From positions 41,940 to 105,939 of the forward strand of contig JAAYBD010000029.1 in NCBI GenBank assembly GCA_012719035.1: DNA of 64,000 bases, read 5' to 3'. The notes below the pieces were generated by a model, which saw only the letters and a list, made by a program, of their open reading frames with translations, was not told the DNA's origin and ran no database searches. The position numbers and the translations under genes are program-made. Numbering within the stretch: position 1 is the stretch's first letter; each line of letters begins with the position of its first letter. This document shows positions 36,184 through 45,356 of this stretch, in pieces. Source of the DNA: Clostridiales bacterium. Its GTDB lineage: Bacteria; Bacillota; Clostridia; Oscillospirales; Oscillospiraceae.

Positions 36184-36870
36184 CTATGGTTGATTTAAAG
36201 ACAGATAAGTGTTGGGGACTTTGCCGACGATTATGGTCTCTGCAATCAAAACCTTACTCAAAACCTCGGTGGATTTCACTTCCCAAGGCATGAGGACGTC
36301 TATCTGGACTTTTACCTCAAGTATGATCTGGTGCTTTATCTGGTTTATTCCCGCCGATGACAACTCGTTTTTAAAATCGGCAAAGGAGCTTGTGAGCATG
36401 ATGATCTTTATCGGGATTTTCGGACCTCTGCCCAGCAATATGTTTGAGCCTAAAAGGTTGCCTATAGGGATTTTGAGGTCAAGCTCACCGTTGTTCGTTG
36501 CTGCGATTACCTCTTGGAGAATCTCGGATGACAAGGTGTTTATCCTCGCCATGTTTGCGGAAATCGCAGTGACGTTGCCTTCGCTGTCCTTTTGAAGATT
36601 AACGAAGTAGTCATAAGTGTACTGCCCGCCGCTCATCTTCTCATTGATTTTATCGTTGATTGTGGCGGTTATCATATCTGTTGCGTCGGAAAGTGCCATT
36701 TCGCTGGATACGCTTTTTAAGAAATTTCCGGTCGTAATAATTCCGATACATAATGCTATTATAACAATAAAAATGAAAAATGCCGCTTTTTTTTCGGAAG
36801 TTCGTTTTGGCGTTTTTCTTCTGTATTTAAAGGGATTTCGGAAAAGTATATGACTTTTATTAAATGGCAT
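36184..36870 (-). CDS. yunB: Sporulation protein YunB
   Basis: A 228-residue protein with a basic N-terminus, one membrane helix (FFIFIVIIALCIGIITTG) and an extracytoplasmic domain. The stretch PIGNLLGSNILLGRGPKIPI and the closing VLIAETIIVGKVPNTY match YunB, a sigma-E-dependent sporulation protein in Bacillus. This is the best single hint that the organism can sporulate. Ribosome site AGGGGGTAT precedes ATG. It lies between the COG4100 gene and ligA. Confidence 0.9.
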   Translation of the reverse strand: MPFNKSHILFRNPFKYRRKTPKRTSEKKAAFFIFIVIIALCIGIITTGNFLKSVSSEMALSDATDMITATINDKINEKMSGGQYTYDYFVNLQKDSEGNVTAISANMARINTLSSEILQEVIAATNNGELDLKIPIGNLLGSNILLGRGPKIPIKIIMLTSSFADFKNELSSAGINQIKHQIILEVKVQIDVLMPWEVKSTEVLSKVLIAETIIVGKVPNTYLSLNQP

Positions 36871-36938
36871 AAGGATACCCCCTATGCCATTTATATGAAA
36901 TATGCGATCTAAATATAGCAGAATGGTTTACATAATAA

Positions 36939-38195
36939 TTATTCCGCTTTCAGAATTTCGTTTGCCGCAAGCATTACGCCAAGCTTGCCTGATTCATATG
37001 TCAGCCCTCCCTGCATATATCCGAGGAACGGCTCACGCAGAGGACCATCGCAGGACAGTTCTATTGATGAACCCTGAATAAATGCCCCCGCCGCCATAAC
37101 GACCTCGTCTTCATAGCCGGGCATTGCCCATGGAATGGGAGTGACGAAGGAGTCTACCGGCGAACCATGCTGGATGCCCTCACAGAAGCGCAGGAGCTTA
37201 TCAGCGCTTCCAAACTCTATCATCTGGATTATGTCATGCCGTGTTTCCGCCGCGGAGGGGGAGGTTTTAAAACCAAGGCGCTCCATCATTCCCGCGCAGA
37301 ACGCGGTGGTTTTCAAAGCCTGTGCGACAACATGAGGCGCCATGAAAAAACCTTGGAAAAGCAGCCGGTTATTACCCAATGTACTTCCGCATTCGCCGCC
37401 TATGCCGGGAGCTGTCATCCTGATAGCTGCCCGCTCAACGAGATCGGCTCTTCCGGCAATGTAGCCGCCTGTAGGGGCAAGTCCGCCGCCGGGATTTTTT
37501 ATGAGGGAACCTGCAATAAGGTCTGCACCCACGTCTGTCGGTTCGCGGGTCTCTGTAAATTCTCCATAGCAGTTGTCAACAAGTATGCTTGCTTTTGAAT
37601 TGACCTCGCGTACAGCATTTATTATTTTTTCGATGTCACTGATACCGAAAGCCCTCCTGTTGCTGTAGCCGCGGGAACGCTGGATAATAACGGCGCCGAC
37701 ATTTGCGTCAGAGGCGGCTTTTTTTATGCCGTCAATATCCGGCTCGCCGTCTGAAAGCAAATCGACCTGAGCATAGTCAACTCCACAGGACTTCAGGGAG
37801 CCTTCACCGTCTCCCGAAATGCCGATTGTGCATTGAAGTGTGTCATAGGGGATCCCTGTAACGGAAAGAAGGGTAGTGCCGGGTCTGCAAATCGCAAAAA
37901 GTGCTGTTGCAATAGCGTGGGTACCGTTTACAAATCCGATTCGCACAAGAGCGCTCTCAGCTCCAAAAACACGCGCGTAGATTTTATCCAGTGTTTCCCG
38001 CCCGAGATCGTTATACCCATAGCCTGTTGTACCTGCAAAGCAGGCTTCCGATACGCGGAATTCCTGAAACGCAGACATGACTTTCATAGTGCAGCTTTCC
38101 GCAACGCCGTCTATACGTGCAAAAACTTCTTTAAGTTCAGCTTCGGTTTCGGCTGAAAGCTCCCTTACCTTGGGAGATATATCTGATAAACCCAT
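36939..38195 (-). CDS. COG4100-family PLP enzyme (aluminium resistance/Cys-Met lyase-like)
   Basis: A 418-residue PLP-dependent protein related to cystathionine beta-lyases and methionine gamma-lyases. The aldehyde-binding lysine is probably in AGSLIKNPGGG, with GTTGYGYNDLGRETLD and VDNCYGEFTE as family landmarks. In Clostridia the group is annotated as aluminium resistance protein on weak grounds; the real substrate is unknown. It is on the same strand as, and 16 bases from, the M42 peptidase upstream. Confidence 0.85.
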   Translation of the reverse strand: MGLSDISPKVRELSAETEAELKEVFARIDGVAESCTMKVMSAFQEFRVSEACFAGTTGYGYNDLGRETLDKIYARVFGAESALVRIGFVNGTHAIATALFAICRPGTTLLSVTGIPYDTLQCTIGISGDGEGSLKSCGVDYAQVDLLSDGEPDIDGIKKAASDANVGAVIIQRSRGYSNRRAFGISDIEKIINAVREVNSKASILVDNCYGEFTETREPTDVGADLIAGSLIKNPGGGLAPTGGYIAGRADLVERAAIRMTAPGIGGECGSTLGNNRLLFQGFFMAPHVVAQALKTTAFCAGMMERLGFKTSPSAAETRHDIIQMIEFGSADKLLRFCEGIQHGSPVDSFVTPIPWAMPGYEDEVVMAAGAFIQGSSIELSCDGPLREPFLGYMQGGLTYESGKLGVMLAANEILKAE

Positions 38196-38211
38196 TTATA
38201 ATAATCCTTTT

Positions 38212-39234
38212 CTATTTTTCGGACAGTTCTTCCAAAAGAAGCATGGCAAGGTGCGGCATGGCCTCAAAATCCGATATTTTAGCTATGCTTGCGGGGGAAT
38301 GGATGTTGCGGACGGGCGCTGCGATGGCGATTGTATCGGCGCCTGTCCCGCCGCGCTGAATGACACTTGCGTCCGTACCTCCCGCTATCATGGTTTTTGT
38401 CTGCCACTTGATCCCGTTTTTGTCCGCAAGTTCTGTGAGCGTTTTATAAAGCTCACGGCTGTAAACCGTCCCTTTATCCATAAAGGGTATCACAAGACCA
38501 TCGCCAAGATTGCAAATCCGTTTGCCCTCGGGAACATCCGGCAGATCCGCGGCTGTAGTTCCCTCCAGAACGATAGCGGTGTCTGGATTAAGCCTTGAGG
38601 AAACGATACGAGCTCCTCTCGTCCCTATTTCCTCCTGTACAGTGAATGCAAAGGTGCAGTCGCAGGGCAGTTCGCTTTCAATAAGCTTTATCATTGCGGC
38701 GCAGCCCACTCTGTCGTCGATAGCCTTAGCCTTGAGGAAACCGTTGCCGAATTCCAAAACGCTGTCCTCGAAAACACCGGCATCGCCTAAAGAGACAAGC
38801 TCTTTTGCCTCATCTTTTGATTTTGCGCCGATATCTATATACATATCCTCGCGCTTAGGGACCGATTTTTCCTCTTCCTTGCTCACGTGGTGATATGCCT
38901 TTATGCCTATTACCCCATGAATCCTGTCCTTACCTATATAGATGTGCTTGCCGATTATGACGCGCCTGTCGATACCGCCAAGAAAATCGAAGCGGAGATA
39001 ACCATCGTCATCAATACCGGTTATAATGATACCGACCTCGTCCATATGGGCGCATATTAGAATCTTATTGTCGGATTGTTTTTTTCCTTTTTTAGTGACT
39101 ATGAGATTGCCCATGGCATCTGTAATTATTCCGTCTGAGTAGGGCATAACACGCTCAAGAATATAATCGCGAACCTCGTCTTCATATCCCGAAGCGCCGC
39201 TTAAATAGCAAAGAGTTTTTAATGTGTCAAGCAT
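38212..39234 (-). CDS. M42-family metallo-aminopeptidase (copy 1)
   Basis: A 340-residue peptidase/endoglucanase M42 family protein, cytosolic, binding two metal ions. Ligand motifs: ICAHMDEVG, IDDRVGCAA, the catalytic pair TVQEEIGTRGAR and MIAGGTDAS. ATG 39234 is chosen because AGGAGG lies 7-8 bases before it; the track's longer ORF begins in a direct repeat. Related to, but clearly diverged from, the next gene upstream. Family members release N-terminal residues from peptides. Confidence 0.92.
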   Translation of the reverse strand: MLDTLKTLCYLSGASGYEDEVRDYILERVMPYSDGIITDAMGNLIVTKKGKKQSDNKILICAHMDEVGIIITGIDDDGYLRFDFLGGIDRRVIIGKHIYIGKDRIHGVIGIKAYHHVSKEEEKSVPKREDMYIDIGAKSKDEAKELVSLGDAGVFEDSVLEFGNGFLKAKAIDDRVGCAAMIKLIESELPCDCTFAFTVQEEIGTRGARIVSSRLNPDTAIVLEGTTAADLPDVPEGKRICNLGDGLVIPFMDKGTVYSRELYKTLTELADKNGIKWQTKTMIAGGTDASVIQRGGTGADTIAIAAPVRNIHSPASIAKISDFEAMPHLAMLLLEELSEK

Positions 39235-39245
39235 CGAGAGCCTCC

Positions 39246-39319
39246 TGTGCATTTTCTGCACAAATTCGCGCAATCTCTACCGAAGATGAAAGAATACGTC
39301 AGAATTGTGCATTTTCTGC
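39246..39319. repeat. 15-bp direct repeat between the two M42 genes
   Basis: TGTGCATTTTCTGCA occurs near 39246-39260 and 39305-39319; the first copy is also part of a TGTGCA...TGCACA palindrome. Confidence 0.6.
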
Positions 39320-39358
39320 AACAATAAAAATAGTGTTTTGTTAACTTGCAGAGCTGAT

Positions 39359-40393
39359 TTACGAAATGAAGTCTTTATCGAGCTTCACAGTAAATTCTGT
39401 CAGCAGACGAACGATTGCTTCGGCATCGCATATATCCATTGTCTCGACAGGAGAATGCATATATTTTATCGGCAGCGAGACAACACCGGTGATAACGCCC
39501 TCGCGGCATACCTGTATTACCCAGCCGTCTGTGCCTGAGCTGCCGCCCATGACCTCAAGCTGATAGGGAATCTCCTTTTCCTCGGCTGTTGAAATCAATG
39601 CGTTTGCGATGCTGCGGTTCATGTTCGGACCGATTCCGATAGCCGCGCCCTTTCTCATTTCAAGAGTTTCACTCTTTTTGGAATCGGGAGTTGAAGCAAA
39701 CGTTACATCAAGCGCAATGGCGTAATCAGGATTTATCCCGTAGGTTCCGGTAATGGCTCCGCGGGTTCCAAGCTCCTCCTGAGTGCTGATAAGGCAGTAT
39801 ACATCTACATTTAAGTCCTTAGCGGACAGATATTCCATAACCTTGATAATGATAGCGACACATGAACGGTCATCCAAGGATTTGCCGCAGACTACATTGT
39901 CCGTAAGCTCCTCCGCTCCGCCCGTGAATACGGCGGGTGTGCCGAGGGGAACACGCTTTTTTGCCTCATCCTCGCTGAGTCCCACATCAATGAAAAGTTT
40001 TTTTGCATCAATGGACTTGTCCATATCCTCGTCAGAAAGAGCGTGGGGGGGCAGGGTATCTATCACGCCTAAAATCGGAGGATCGGTGAGCACTTTTATT
40101 TCTCTTGCGGGAAGCATACGCGGGTCGATGCCCCCGATATTTGAAAAGCGCAGAAAACCCTTTTCAATGCCTGTTACTATCATGCCGATTTCATCCATAT
40201 GAGCATCGAACATGAGTTTTTTTGCGTTCGGCTTGCCGCATTTTTTCAGGGCTATTAAGTTGCCCATGGCGTCTGTTGTTATTTCATCGACAAATGGGGA
40301 TAGAAGCTCTTTCACGCGGTCAAATACCTTTTCCTCAAAGCCCGAGGGAGCGGGTAATCCGCATAAATCGATGATCATTTCTTTAAGAAGCAT
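39359..40393 (-). CDS. M42-family metallo-aminopeptidase (copy 2)
   Basis: A 344-residue M42 peptidase, paralogue of the downstream gene. Motifs: FDAHMDEIGMI, LDDRSCVAI, STQEELGTRGA and GGSSGTDGW, with a C-terminal MHSPVETMD histidine ligand. It starts 5 bases after murD's stop and is surely co-transcribed with murD. Two M42 copies in a row suggest different peptide preferences or hetero-oligomer formation (inference). Confidence 0.93.
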   Translation of the reverse strand: MLLKEMIIDLCGLPAPSGFEEKVFDRVKELLSPFVDEITTDAMGNLIALKKCGKPNAKKLMFDAHMDEIGMIVTGIEKGFLRFSNIGGIDPRMLPAREIKVLTDPPILGVIDTLPPHALSDEDMDKSIDAKKLFIDVGLSEDEAKKRVPLGTPAVFTGGAEELTDNVVCGKSLDDRSCVAIIIKVMEYLSAKDLNVDVYCLISTQEELGTRGAITGTYGINPDYAIALDVTFASTPDSKKSETLEMRKGAAIGIGPNMNRSIANALISTAEEKEIPYQLEVMGGSSGTDGWVIQVCREGVITGVVSLPIKYMHSPVETMDICDAEAIVRLLTEFTVKLDKDFIS

Positions 40394-40398
40394 TGTTT

Positions 40399-41781
40399 TT
40401 ACTCCAATCCGAGAACTATACTGCGGAAAGTATTTCCGCGTTCTACAAAGTTCTTAAATTTATCAAATGACGAGCAGGCGGGAGATAATATTACAACATC
40501 GCCCTCAGCGGCGCTGCCGGCTGCTGCAATGACAGCCTCCCTAAAGTCGTCAATGATGTAAATAGGAAGAGTGAGCCTGTTATATCCGGGGGTATTCAGC
40601 ACAGCGTCCTTTATTCTTTCGGCAGTCTCGCCGGTGAGGTAAAGCGCTTTTACACGCTCGACTATTTCTGTTCCAAGATCGTCAAAAGGTATGTGCTTGT
40701 CGTGCCCCCCTGCGATAAGAATGGGCTTAACCTTGGTAAAGCAGCGCAGGCACGCGATAGTGCGCGTCGGGCTGGAAGCAATGGAATCGTTATAGAATTT
40801 AACGCCGTTCAGCTCGCGTATCAGCTCGATGCGGTGAGCGACTCCGGGGAAGGTTTTCGCAACTTTACGGAAGGCGCTGTCGGTAATATACCCATCCGTT
40901 GCGGCATATGCGGCCATGTAGTTTTCGACATTGTGAATTCCGGGGATGAGGATTCCCGTTGTTGTCGCAACCTCCTGTACCTCGTAATTCCTTGCTGAGT
41001 ACAAAAGCTCATCGACGCAGAAGCATCCGCTGGGTATGGAGTGTCCGTAGCTGAAATACCGAATGTCGGACTTTGCCTGCGAAGCGAATTCCGAAGTGTG
41101 CGGGTCGTCCGCATTCAGCACAAGACGGTCGTTTTCGTCCTGCATCGCAAAAATATTCTTTTTTGCATTTATATAATCCTCAAGATCAGGATGAACGTCA
41201 AGGTGGTTTGGTGAAATATTAGTGATGACAGCAATTTCGGGCTTGCACTTCATGCTGTGAAGCTGAAAAGAGCTTAGTTCCAGCACTGCGAAATCATCCG
41301 GTTTCATTTTTGGAACCTTGTCGAGAAGAGGAGTGCCGATGTTTCCGCCTAAAAAGACAGTATGCCCGGATTCCTTGAGAAGGGTTGCAATAAGAGTCGA
41401 TGTAGTAGTCTTTCCGTCGCTTCCCGTTATGGCAATAGTATGGCAGGGGCAGACGGTGAAAAACGCCTCCATTTCAGAGGTTAGCATGCTGCCGTTTTTA
41501 ACGGCGTTCTGGAGCTCGGGCGTGAAAGGATGAAGTCCCGGGGTACGGAAGATCACATCCTCATGCAGATCGTCAAGATAGCCGCTACCGAGCCGAAGCT
41601 TTGCACCGCGCTCCAAAAGGATGCCGGCATCCCCAAATTGCTCCTTTGTACGCTTGTCGCGGACAGTGACGTCGCAGCCGTACGATAATAGTAATTCTGT
41701 GAGCGGGGTATTGCTGACGCCATAACCGACTACGGCGACGCTTTTACCCTTGAGTTTATTCAAATATTCGTCTAAAGTCAT
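40399..41781 (-). CDS. murD: UDP-MurNAc-L-Ala:D-Glu ligase MurD
   Basis: A 460-residue cytoplasmic ligase adding D-glutamate to UDP-MurNAc-L-alanine. An N-terminal Rossmann domain (VAVVGYGVSNTPL) precedes the central ATPase domain with TGSDGKTTTS and the C-terminal ligase domain with HRIELIRELNGVKFYNDS and AGGHDKHI. Start has AAAGGTGG and a consensus promoter upstream. It heads a long minus-strand run toward ligA instead of lying in the classical mra/dcw cluster. Confidence 0.96.
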   Translation of the reverse strand: MTLDEYLNKLKGKSVAVVGYGVSNTPLTELLLSYGCDVTVRDKRTKEQFGDAGILLERGAKLRLGSGYLDDLHEDVIFRTPGLHPFTPELQNAVKNGSMLTSEMEAFFTVCPCHTIAITGSDGKTTTSTLIATLLKESGHTVFLGGNIGTPLLDKVPKMKPDDFAVLELSSFQLHSMKCKPEIAVITNISPNHLDVHPDLEDYINAKKNIFAMQDENDRLVLNADDPHTSEFASQAKSDIRYFSYGHSIPSGCFCVDELLYSARNYEVQEVATTTGILIPGIHNVENYMAAYAATDGYITDSAFRKVAKTFPGVAHRIELIRELNGVKFYNDSIASSPTRTIACLRCFTKVKPILIAGGHDKHIPFDDLGTEIVERVKALYLTGETAERIKDAVLNTPGYNRLTLPIYIIDDFREAVIAAAGSAAEGDVVILSPACSSFDKFKNFVERGNTFRSIVLGLE

Positions 41782-41806
41782 GGTAAAACCACCTTTCAGA
41801 GCCTAT

Positions 41807-41835
41807 ATTATACAGCGAATTTAAGCCATTTACAA
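41807..41835 (-). promoter_or_regulatory. Promoter of murD
   Basis: On the minus strand TTGTAA (41830-41835), 17-bp spacer and TATAAT (41807-41812). Confidence 0.8.
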
Positions 41836-41897
41836 TATATTTGATGTAAATAAAAGCCATCGGACTTTTCGCGCCGGACCTAAGAGTTTATTTTTTC

Positions 41898-41975
41898 TTG
41901 CAAGCGCTTGTCCTTTGCTGTATAATTGAATGAAATGGAATTTGAGTCCACCGGGGACGGAAAGCAAGCGCTTGC
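41898..41975 (+). promoter_or_regulatory. rpe promoter with paired CAAGCGCTTG operators
   Basis: TTGCAA (41898-41903), 17-bp spacer and TATAAT (41921-41926). The palindrome CAAGCGCTTG overlaps the -35 (41901-41910) and recurs exactly at 41965-41974, inside the transcribed leader; centres are 64 bp apart, near six helical turns. The core CG-centred palindrome is of LacI/CcpA type. Repression by DNA looping is inferred. Confidence 0.65.
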
Positions 41976-41984
41976 CGCCCCCGT

Positions 41985-42060
41985 ATATCAAAGCCGACCC
42001 GCGCGGGGCTCGACTATAAAATCTTATGCCGGTGCGGGCGCTTCTGTTACCGCACCGCAC
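41985..42060 (+). promoter_or_regulatory. Structured 5' leader of rpe
   Basis: CGGTGCGG (42030-42037) and CCGCACCG (42050-42057) form an 8-bp hairpin just before the ribosome site, and CCCGCGCGGG is another GC palindrome. The leader is about 150 bases long and GC-richer than its surroundings. I do not recognise a known riboswitch. Confidence 0.45.
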
Positions 42061-42080
42061 TACTCCGGAGGATATCAAAA

Positions 42081-42734
42081 ATGACAAAAATCTCGCCTTC
42101 TATCCTGTCTGCGGACTTCGCAGAGCTAATATCCGATATAAATGACGTAAAAAACGGCGGAGCAGAATATTTGCATATTGACGTTATGGACGGAAATTTT
42201 GTTCCTAACATCTCTATCGGAATCCCTGTTGTGGAGTCACTCAGGAGGGCGACGGACATGTTCCTTGACGTACATCTGATGATAGACAGACCGCACCGCT
42301 ATGTAAAAAAATTTTGCAAAGCGGGGGCAGATCTTGTTACGTTCCATCTCGAAGCAGACCAGCCGCAGGATATTTTTGAAGCAATAAAGGCTGTCAGGGA
42401 ATGCGGCAAAAAAGTCGGATTGAGCATCAAGCCCAGAACCCCTGCGGAAACATTGATTCCATATCTGCCGCTGATTGACCTTGTCCTTGTGATGACAGTA
42501 GAGCCGGGCTTCGGAGGACAGTCATTTATGCACGACCAGATTCCTAAAATTTCGGCTGTGCGCGAAATGATAGGCAAATTTAATCCCTCATGCGAACTTG
42601 AGGTCGACGGCGGAGTCGACCCCGCAACGGCTAAGCTCTGCAAAGACGCGGGAGCTGATGTCCTCGTTGCCGGAAGCGCTGTGTTTAAGACGAAAGACAG
42701 AAAAGCCGCAATTGAGGCAATACGCAACGCATAA
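42081..42734 (+). CDS. rpe: Ribulose-phosphate 3-epimerase
   Basis: A 217-residue TIM-barrel enzyme interconverting ribulose-5-phosphate and xylulose-5-phosphate in the pentose phosphate pathway. Motifs: SPSILSADFAEL, the metal and catalytic site HIDVMDGNFVPNISIG, and VMTVEPGFGGQSF, DGGVDPATA in the phosphate-binding end. Ribosome site CGGAGG. It is divergent from murD; rsgA and a thiamine pyrophosphokinase gene, its common clostridial neighbours, are absent. Confidence 0.97.
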   Translation: MTKISPSILSADFAELISDINDVKNGGAEYLHIDVMDGNFVPNISIGIPVVESLRRATDMFLDVHLMIDRPHRYVKKFCKAGADLVTFHLEADQPQDIFEAIKAVRECGKKVGLSIKPRTPAETLIPYLPLIDLVLVMTVEPGFGGQSFMHDQIPKISAVREMIGKFNPSCELEVDGGVDPATAKLCKDAGADVLVAGSAVFKTKDRKAAIEAIRNA

Positions 42735-42806
42735 AGATTGATTTTTAGCGAATTACGACATATTCCGTCTCTACCCTTCGATTATAATCACAAGGAGCCC
42801 TGAAAA

Positions 42807-43406
42807 ATGTCATTTTTCCCTCCCTCACTGGAGAATCTTATTGATAAATTTGCGTCTTTGCCCGGAATCGGGAAAAAGAGCGCTCAGCGCCTGGCGTTTT
42901 ATGTTCTTTCTTTGCCCGAGGAGGAAGCTGTAAGTTTTGCGTCAGCAATTATCGACGCAAAGAGCAGTGTTCACTGCTGTCCCGTATGCCAAAATCTGAC
43001 AGACGGAGAGATATGCTCTGTATGCGGAGATGAGCGGCGCGACAAGAGCATGATATGCGTCGTTTCCGAGCCGAGGGATGTGCTCTCGTTTGAGCGCGGA
43101 CGTGAATATAAAGGCGTATACCACGTTCTGCACGGCGTGATGTCTCCGATGAACCATATCGGTCCCGATGACCTGAAGATATCCGAACTTATTTCGCGTA
43201 TTTCCGAAGGAGGGGTGCATGAGGTCATCATGGCTACTAACCCCGACACCGAGGGTGATACGACTGCAATGTATATATCAAGACTTATTAAACCCTTTGA
43301 AGTCAGGGTAACACGTCTTGCATACGGAATTCCTGTTGGCTCAAACCTTGAATTTGCAGATGAAGCAACACTCACGCGTGCCCTTGAAGGCCGCCGCGAG
43401 ATGTAA
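42807..43406 (+). CDS. recR: Recombination protein RecR
   Basis: A 199-residue recombination mediator loading RecA at gaps with RecF/RecO. It has the helix-hairpin-helix LPGIGKKSAQRLAF, a four-cysteine zinc finger (CCPVC and CSVCGDERRD), a Toprim domain starting ICVVSEPRDVLSFE, and ATNPDTEGDTTAMY. AAGGAGC precedes the ATG. The usual upstream dnaX and YbaB genes are not adjacent here. Confidence 0.97.
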   Translation: MSFFPPSLENLIDKFASLPGIGKKSAQRLAFYVLSLPEEEAVSFASAIIDAKSSVHCCPVCQNLTDGEICSVCGDERRDKSMICVVSEPRDVLSFERGREYKGVYHVLHGVMSPMNHIGPDDLKISELISRISEGGVHEVIMATNPDTEGDTTAMYISRLIKPFEVRVTRLAYGIPVGSNLEFADEATLTRALEGRREM

Positions 43407-43420
43407 TGACCATTATTTAC

Positions 43421-43449
43421 TTGTAATATTAACGAAAATATGTTAAAAT
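43421..43449 (+). promoter_or_regulatory. Promoter of rnj
   Basis: TTGTAA (43421-43426), 17-bp spacer and TGTTAAAAT with extended -10 (TAAAAT 43444-43449). Confidence 0.7.
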
Positions 43450-43560
43450 AATTATACAAAGCCCACAAGATGCCTATAATAAGATTGGCAAGGGCGTGCT
43501 TAAAAGAATATTTGTACGAAAGTACTTATTATATGGTTACAATTTATCAGGGAATATCAT

Positions 43561-43616
43561 AGACGGCATAAATTATATCCGCGTAGCAGGGCGGATATAA
43601 TGAAATCTGAACGTCT
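43561..43616 (+). other. Hairpin in the long rnj leader
   Basis: TTATATCCGC (43573-43582) and GCGGATATAA (43591-43600) form a 10-bp stem, enclosed by AGACG / CGTCT. It lies within the roughly 230-base leader of rnj and might be a target for self-processing (inference). Confidence 0.5.
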
Positions 43617-43684
43617 GTGGTTTTTGCACTCTGTTTTACTTGTAATCTACATATTTTCTTAGAAAAAGGAGATTTTTTTATACT

Positions 43685-45343
43685 ATGGCATCAAAATTAA
43701 AAATAATTTCTCTCGGGGGGCTCAACGAGATTGGCAAAAATCTCACTGTTTACGAATACGGTGAAGATATAATCGTTGTCGACTGCGGACTTGGTTTTCC
43801 CGATGAAGAAATGTATGGCGTTGACATCGTTATTCCCGATTTCAGCTATCTTGTGCAGAACAAAAACCGTATCAAAGCCGTTATTATCACACACGGCCAT
43901 GAGGATCACATCGGAGGACTGCCGTATCTTATGCGTGAAATTGACGCCCCGCTTTATACGACCCGTCTGACGGCAGGGCTTATCGAGCTTAAACTTGAAG
44001 AACATGGCTTGCTTGAAAATACCAAGATAATCACGCTCGAAGCGGGGGAACGCTTTAAGACAGGCTGTTTCGGAATCGAACTGATCCGAGTAAACCACAG
44101 CATTGCCGACTCGGTAGCCTTCGCGATAAAGACTCCGATAGGCATGGTTATCCACACGGGAGACTTTAAAATCGATATTACGCCGATCGAGGATGGAATG
44201 ATCGACCTTACCAGATTCGGAGAACTGGGCAAGGAGGGAGTCCTTATGCTCCTTTCCGACTCTACAAATGTGGAAAGACCGGGATTTTCAGAGTCTGAAA
44301 GCAAGGTCGGTTCACGCTTTGACCAGCTTTTCAAAGACTGTGACAAGCGTATAATAGTTACAACATTTGCATCAAACGTCCACAGGCTCCAGCAGATAAT
44401 AAACAGCGCGGCAAAAAACAACCGAAAGGTTGCGATTACGGGACGGAGCATGGAGAACATCATGCGCGTTGCCACTGAATTGGGCTATATGGATGTGACG
44501 AAGGATACATTTATAGACATAACCCAAATCAATACCCTGCCAAAAAACAGAATTGTTATTATCACGACAGGCAGTCAGGGCGAGAGCATGTCTGCCCTCT
44601 ACCGAATGGCGTTTTCAGGTCATCGTCAGGTAGAAATCAACGCGGGTGACAGAGTCATAATATCTGCTTCTGCAATTCCCGGGAACGAAACGACTATAAA
44701 CCGCGTAATAAATGAGCTGTTTATGAAAGGTGCGGAAGTCATATACGACAGGCTTGAGGAGCTTCATGTTTCGGGTCACGCCTACAGGGAAGAGCTTAAA
44801 ATGATGATTGCACTGACTAAGCCGAAGTTTTTTATGCCGCTTCATGGCGAACAGCGTCACCTCCGTACGCATGCGGAACTTGCCAAGAGCATGGGCGTTG
44901 AACCTAACCATGTTGTAATTAGCGATATTGGAAGAATTGTAGAGCTTACCAGAAAGAGCGTCAAGCTTGGCGGCACCGTACCTGCAGGAAAGGTGCTTGT
45001 AGACGGAACGGGCGTCGGAGATGTTGGGAGCGTGGTTCTGCGCGACAGGCGGCATCTTGCTCAGGATGGTATGGTTGTTGTTGTTATGACACTTTCCGCA
45101 GAGGATGCAAGTCTAATCTCAGGGCCCGATATCGTGACGCGGGGATTTGTATATGTTAAAGAATCGGACGTTCTGATGGAGGAGCTGAAAAGAGTAACCC
45201 TCGAAACCCTTGACTCATGCGAATACCAGCGTATTACAGACTGGGCAACTATCAAGACCAAGGTAAAAGCTAATTTGTCAGGCTACCTCTACAAGCAGAC
45301 AAAGCGCAGCCCGATGATTCTGCCCGTTATTATGGAAGTATAA
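43685..45343 (+). CDS. rnj: Ribonuclease J
   Basis: A 552-residue metallo-beta-lactamase/beta-CASP RNase with endo- and 5'-3' exonuclease activity in RNA decay. The metal site THGHEDHIGG is near residue 73, followed by VNHSIADSVAF, HTGDFKID, DSTNVERPGFS and the beta-CASP motif MPLHGEQRHL, with a C-terminal domain after residue 450. Ribosome site AAAGGAGA. Only one RNase J gene is visible, so J1/J2 assignment is not made. A terminator follows. Confidence 0.96.
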   Translation: MASKLKIISLGGLNEIGKNLTVYEYGEDIIVVDCGLGFPDEEMYGVDIVIPDFSYLVQNKNRIKAVIITHGHEDHIGGLPYLMREIDAPLYTTRLTAGLIELKLEEHGLLENTKIITLEAGERFKTGCFGIELIRVNHSIADSVAFAIKTPIGMVIHTGDFKIDITPIEDGMIDLTRFGELGKEGVLMLLSDSTNVERPGFSESESKVGSRFDQLFKDCDKRIIVTTFASNVHRLQQIINSAAKNNRKVAITGRSMENIMRVATELGYMDVTKDTFIDITQINTLPKNRIVIITTGSQGESMSALYRMAFSGHRQVEINAGDRVIISASAIPGNETTINRVINELFMKGAEVIYDRLEELHVSGHAYREELKMMIALTKPKFFMPLHGEQRHLRTHAELAKSMGVEPNHVVISDIGRIVELTRKSVKLGGTVPAGKVLVDGTGVGDVGSVVLRDRRHLAQDGMVVVVMTLSAEDASLISGPDIVTRGFVYVKESDVLMEELKRVTLETLDSCEYQRITDWATIKTKVKANLSGYLYKQTKRSPMILPVIMEV

Positions 45344-45356
45344 TGATATAAAAAAT

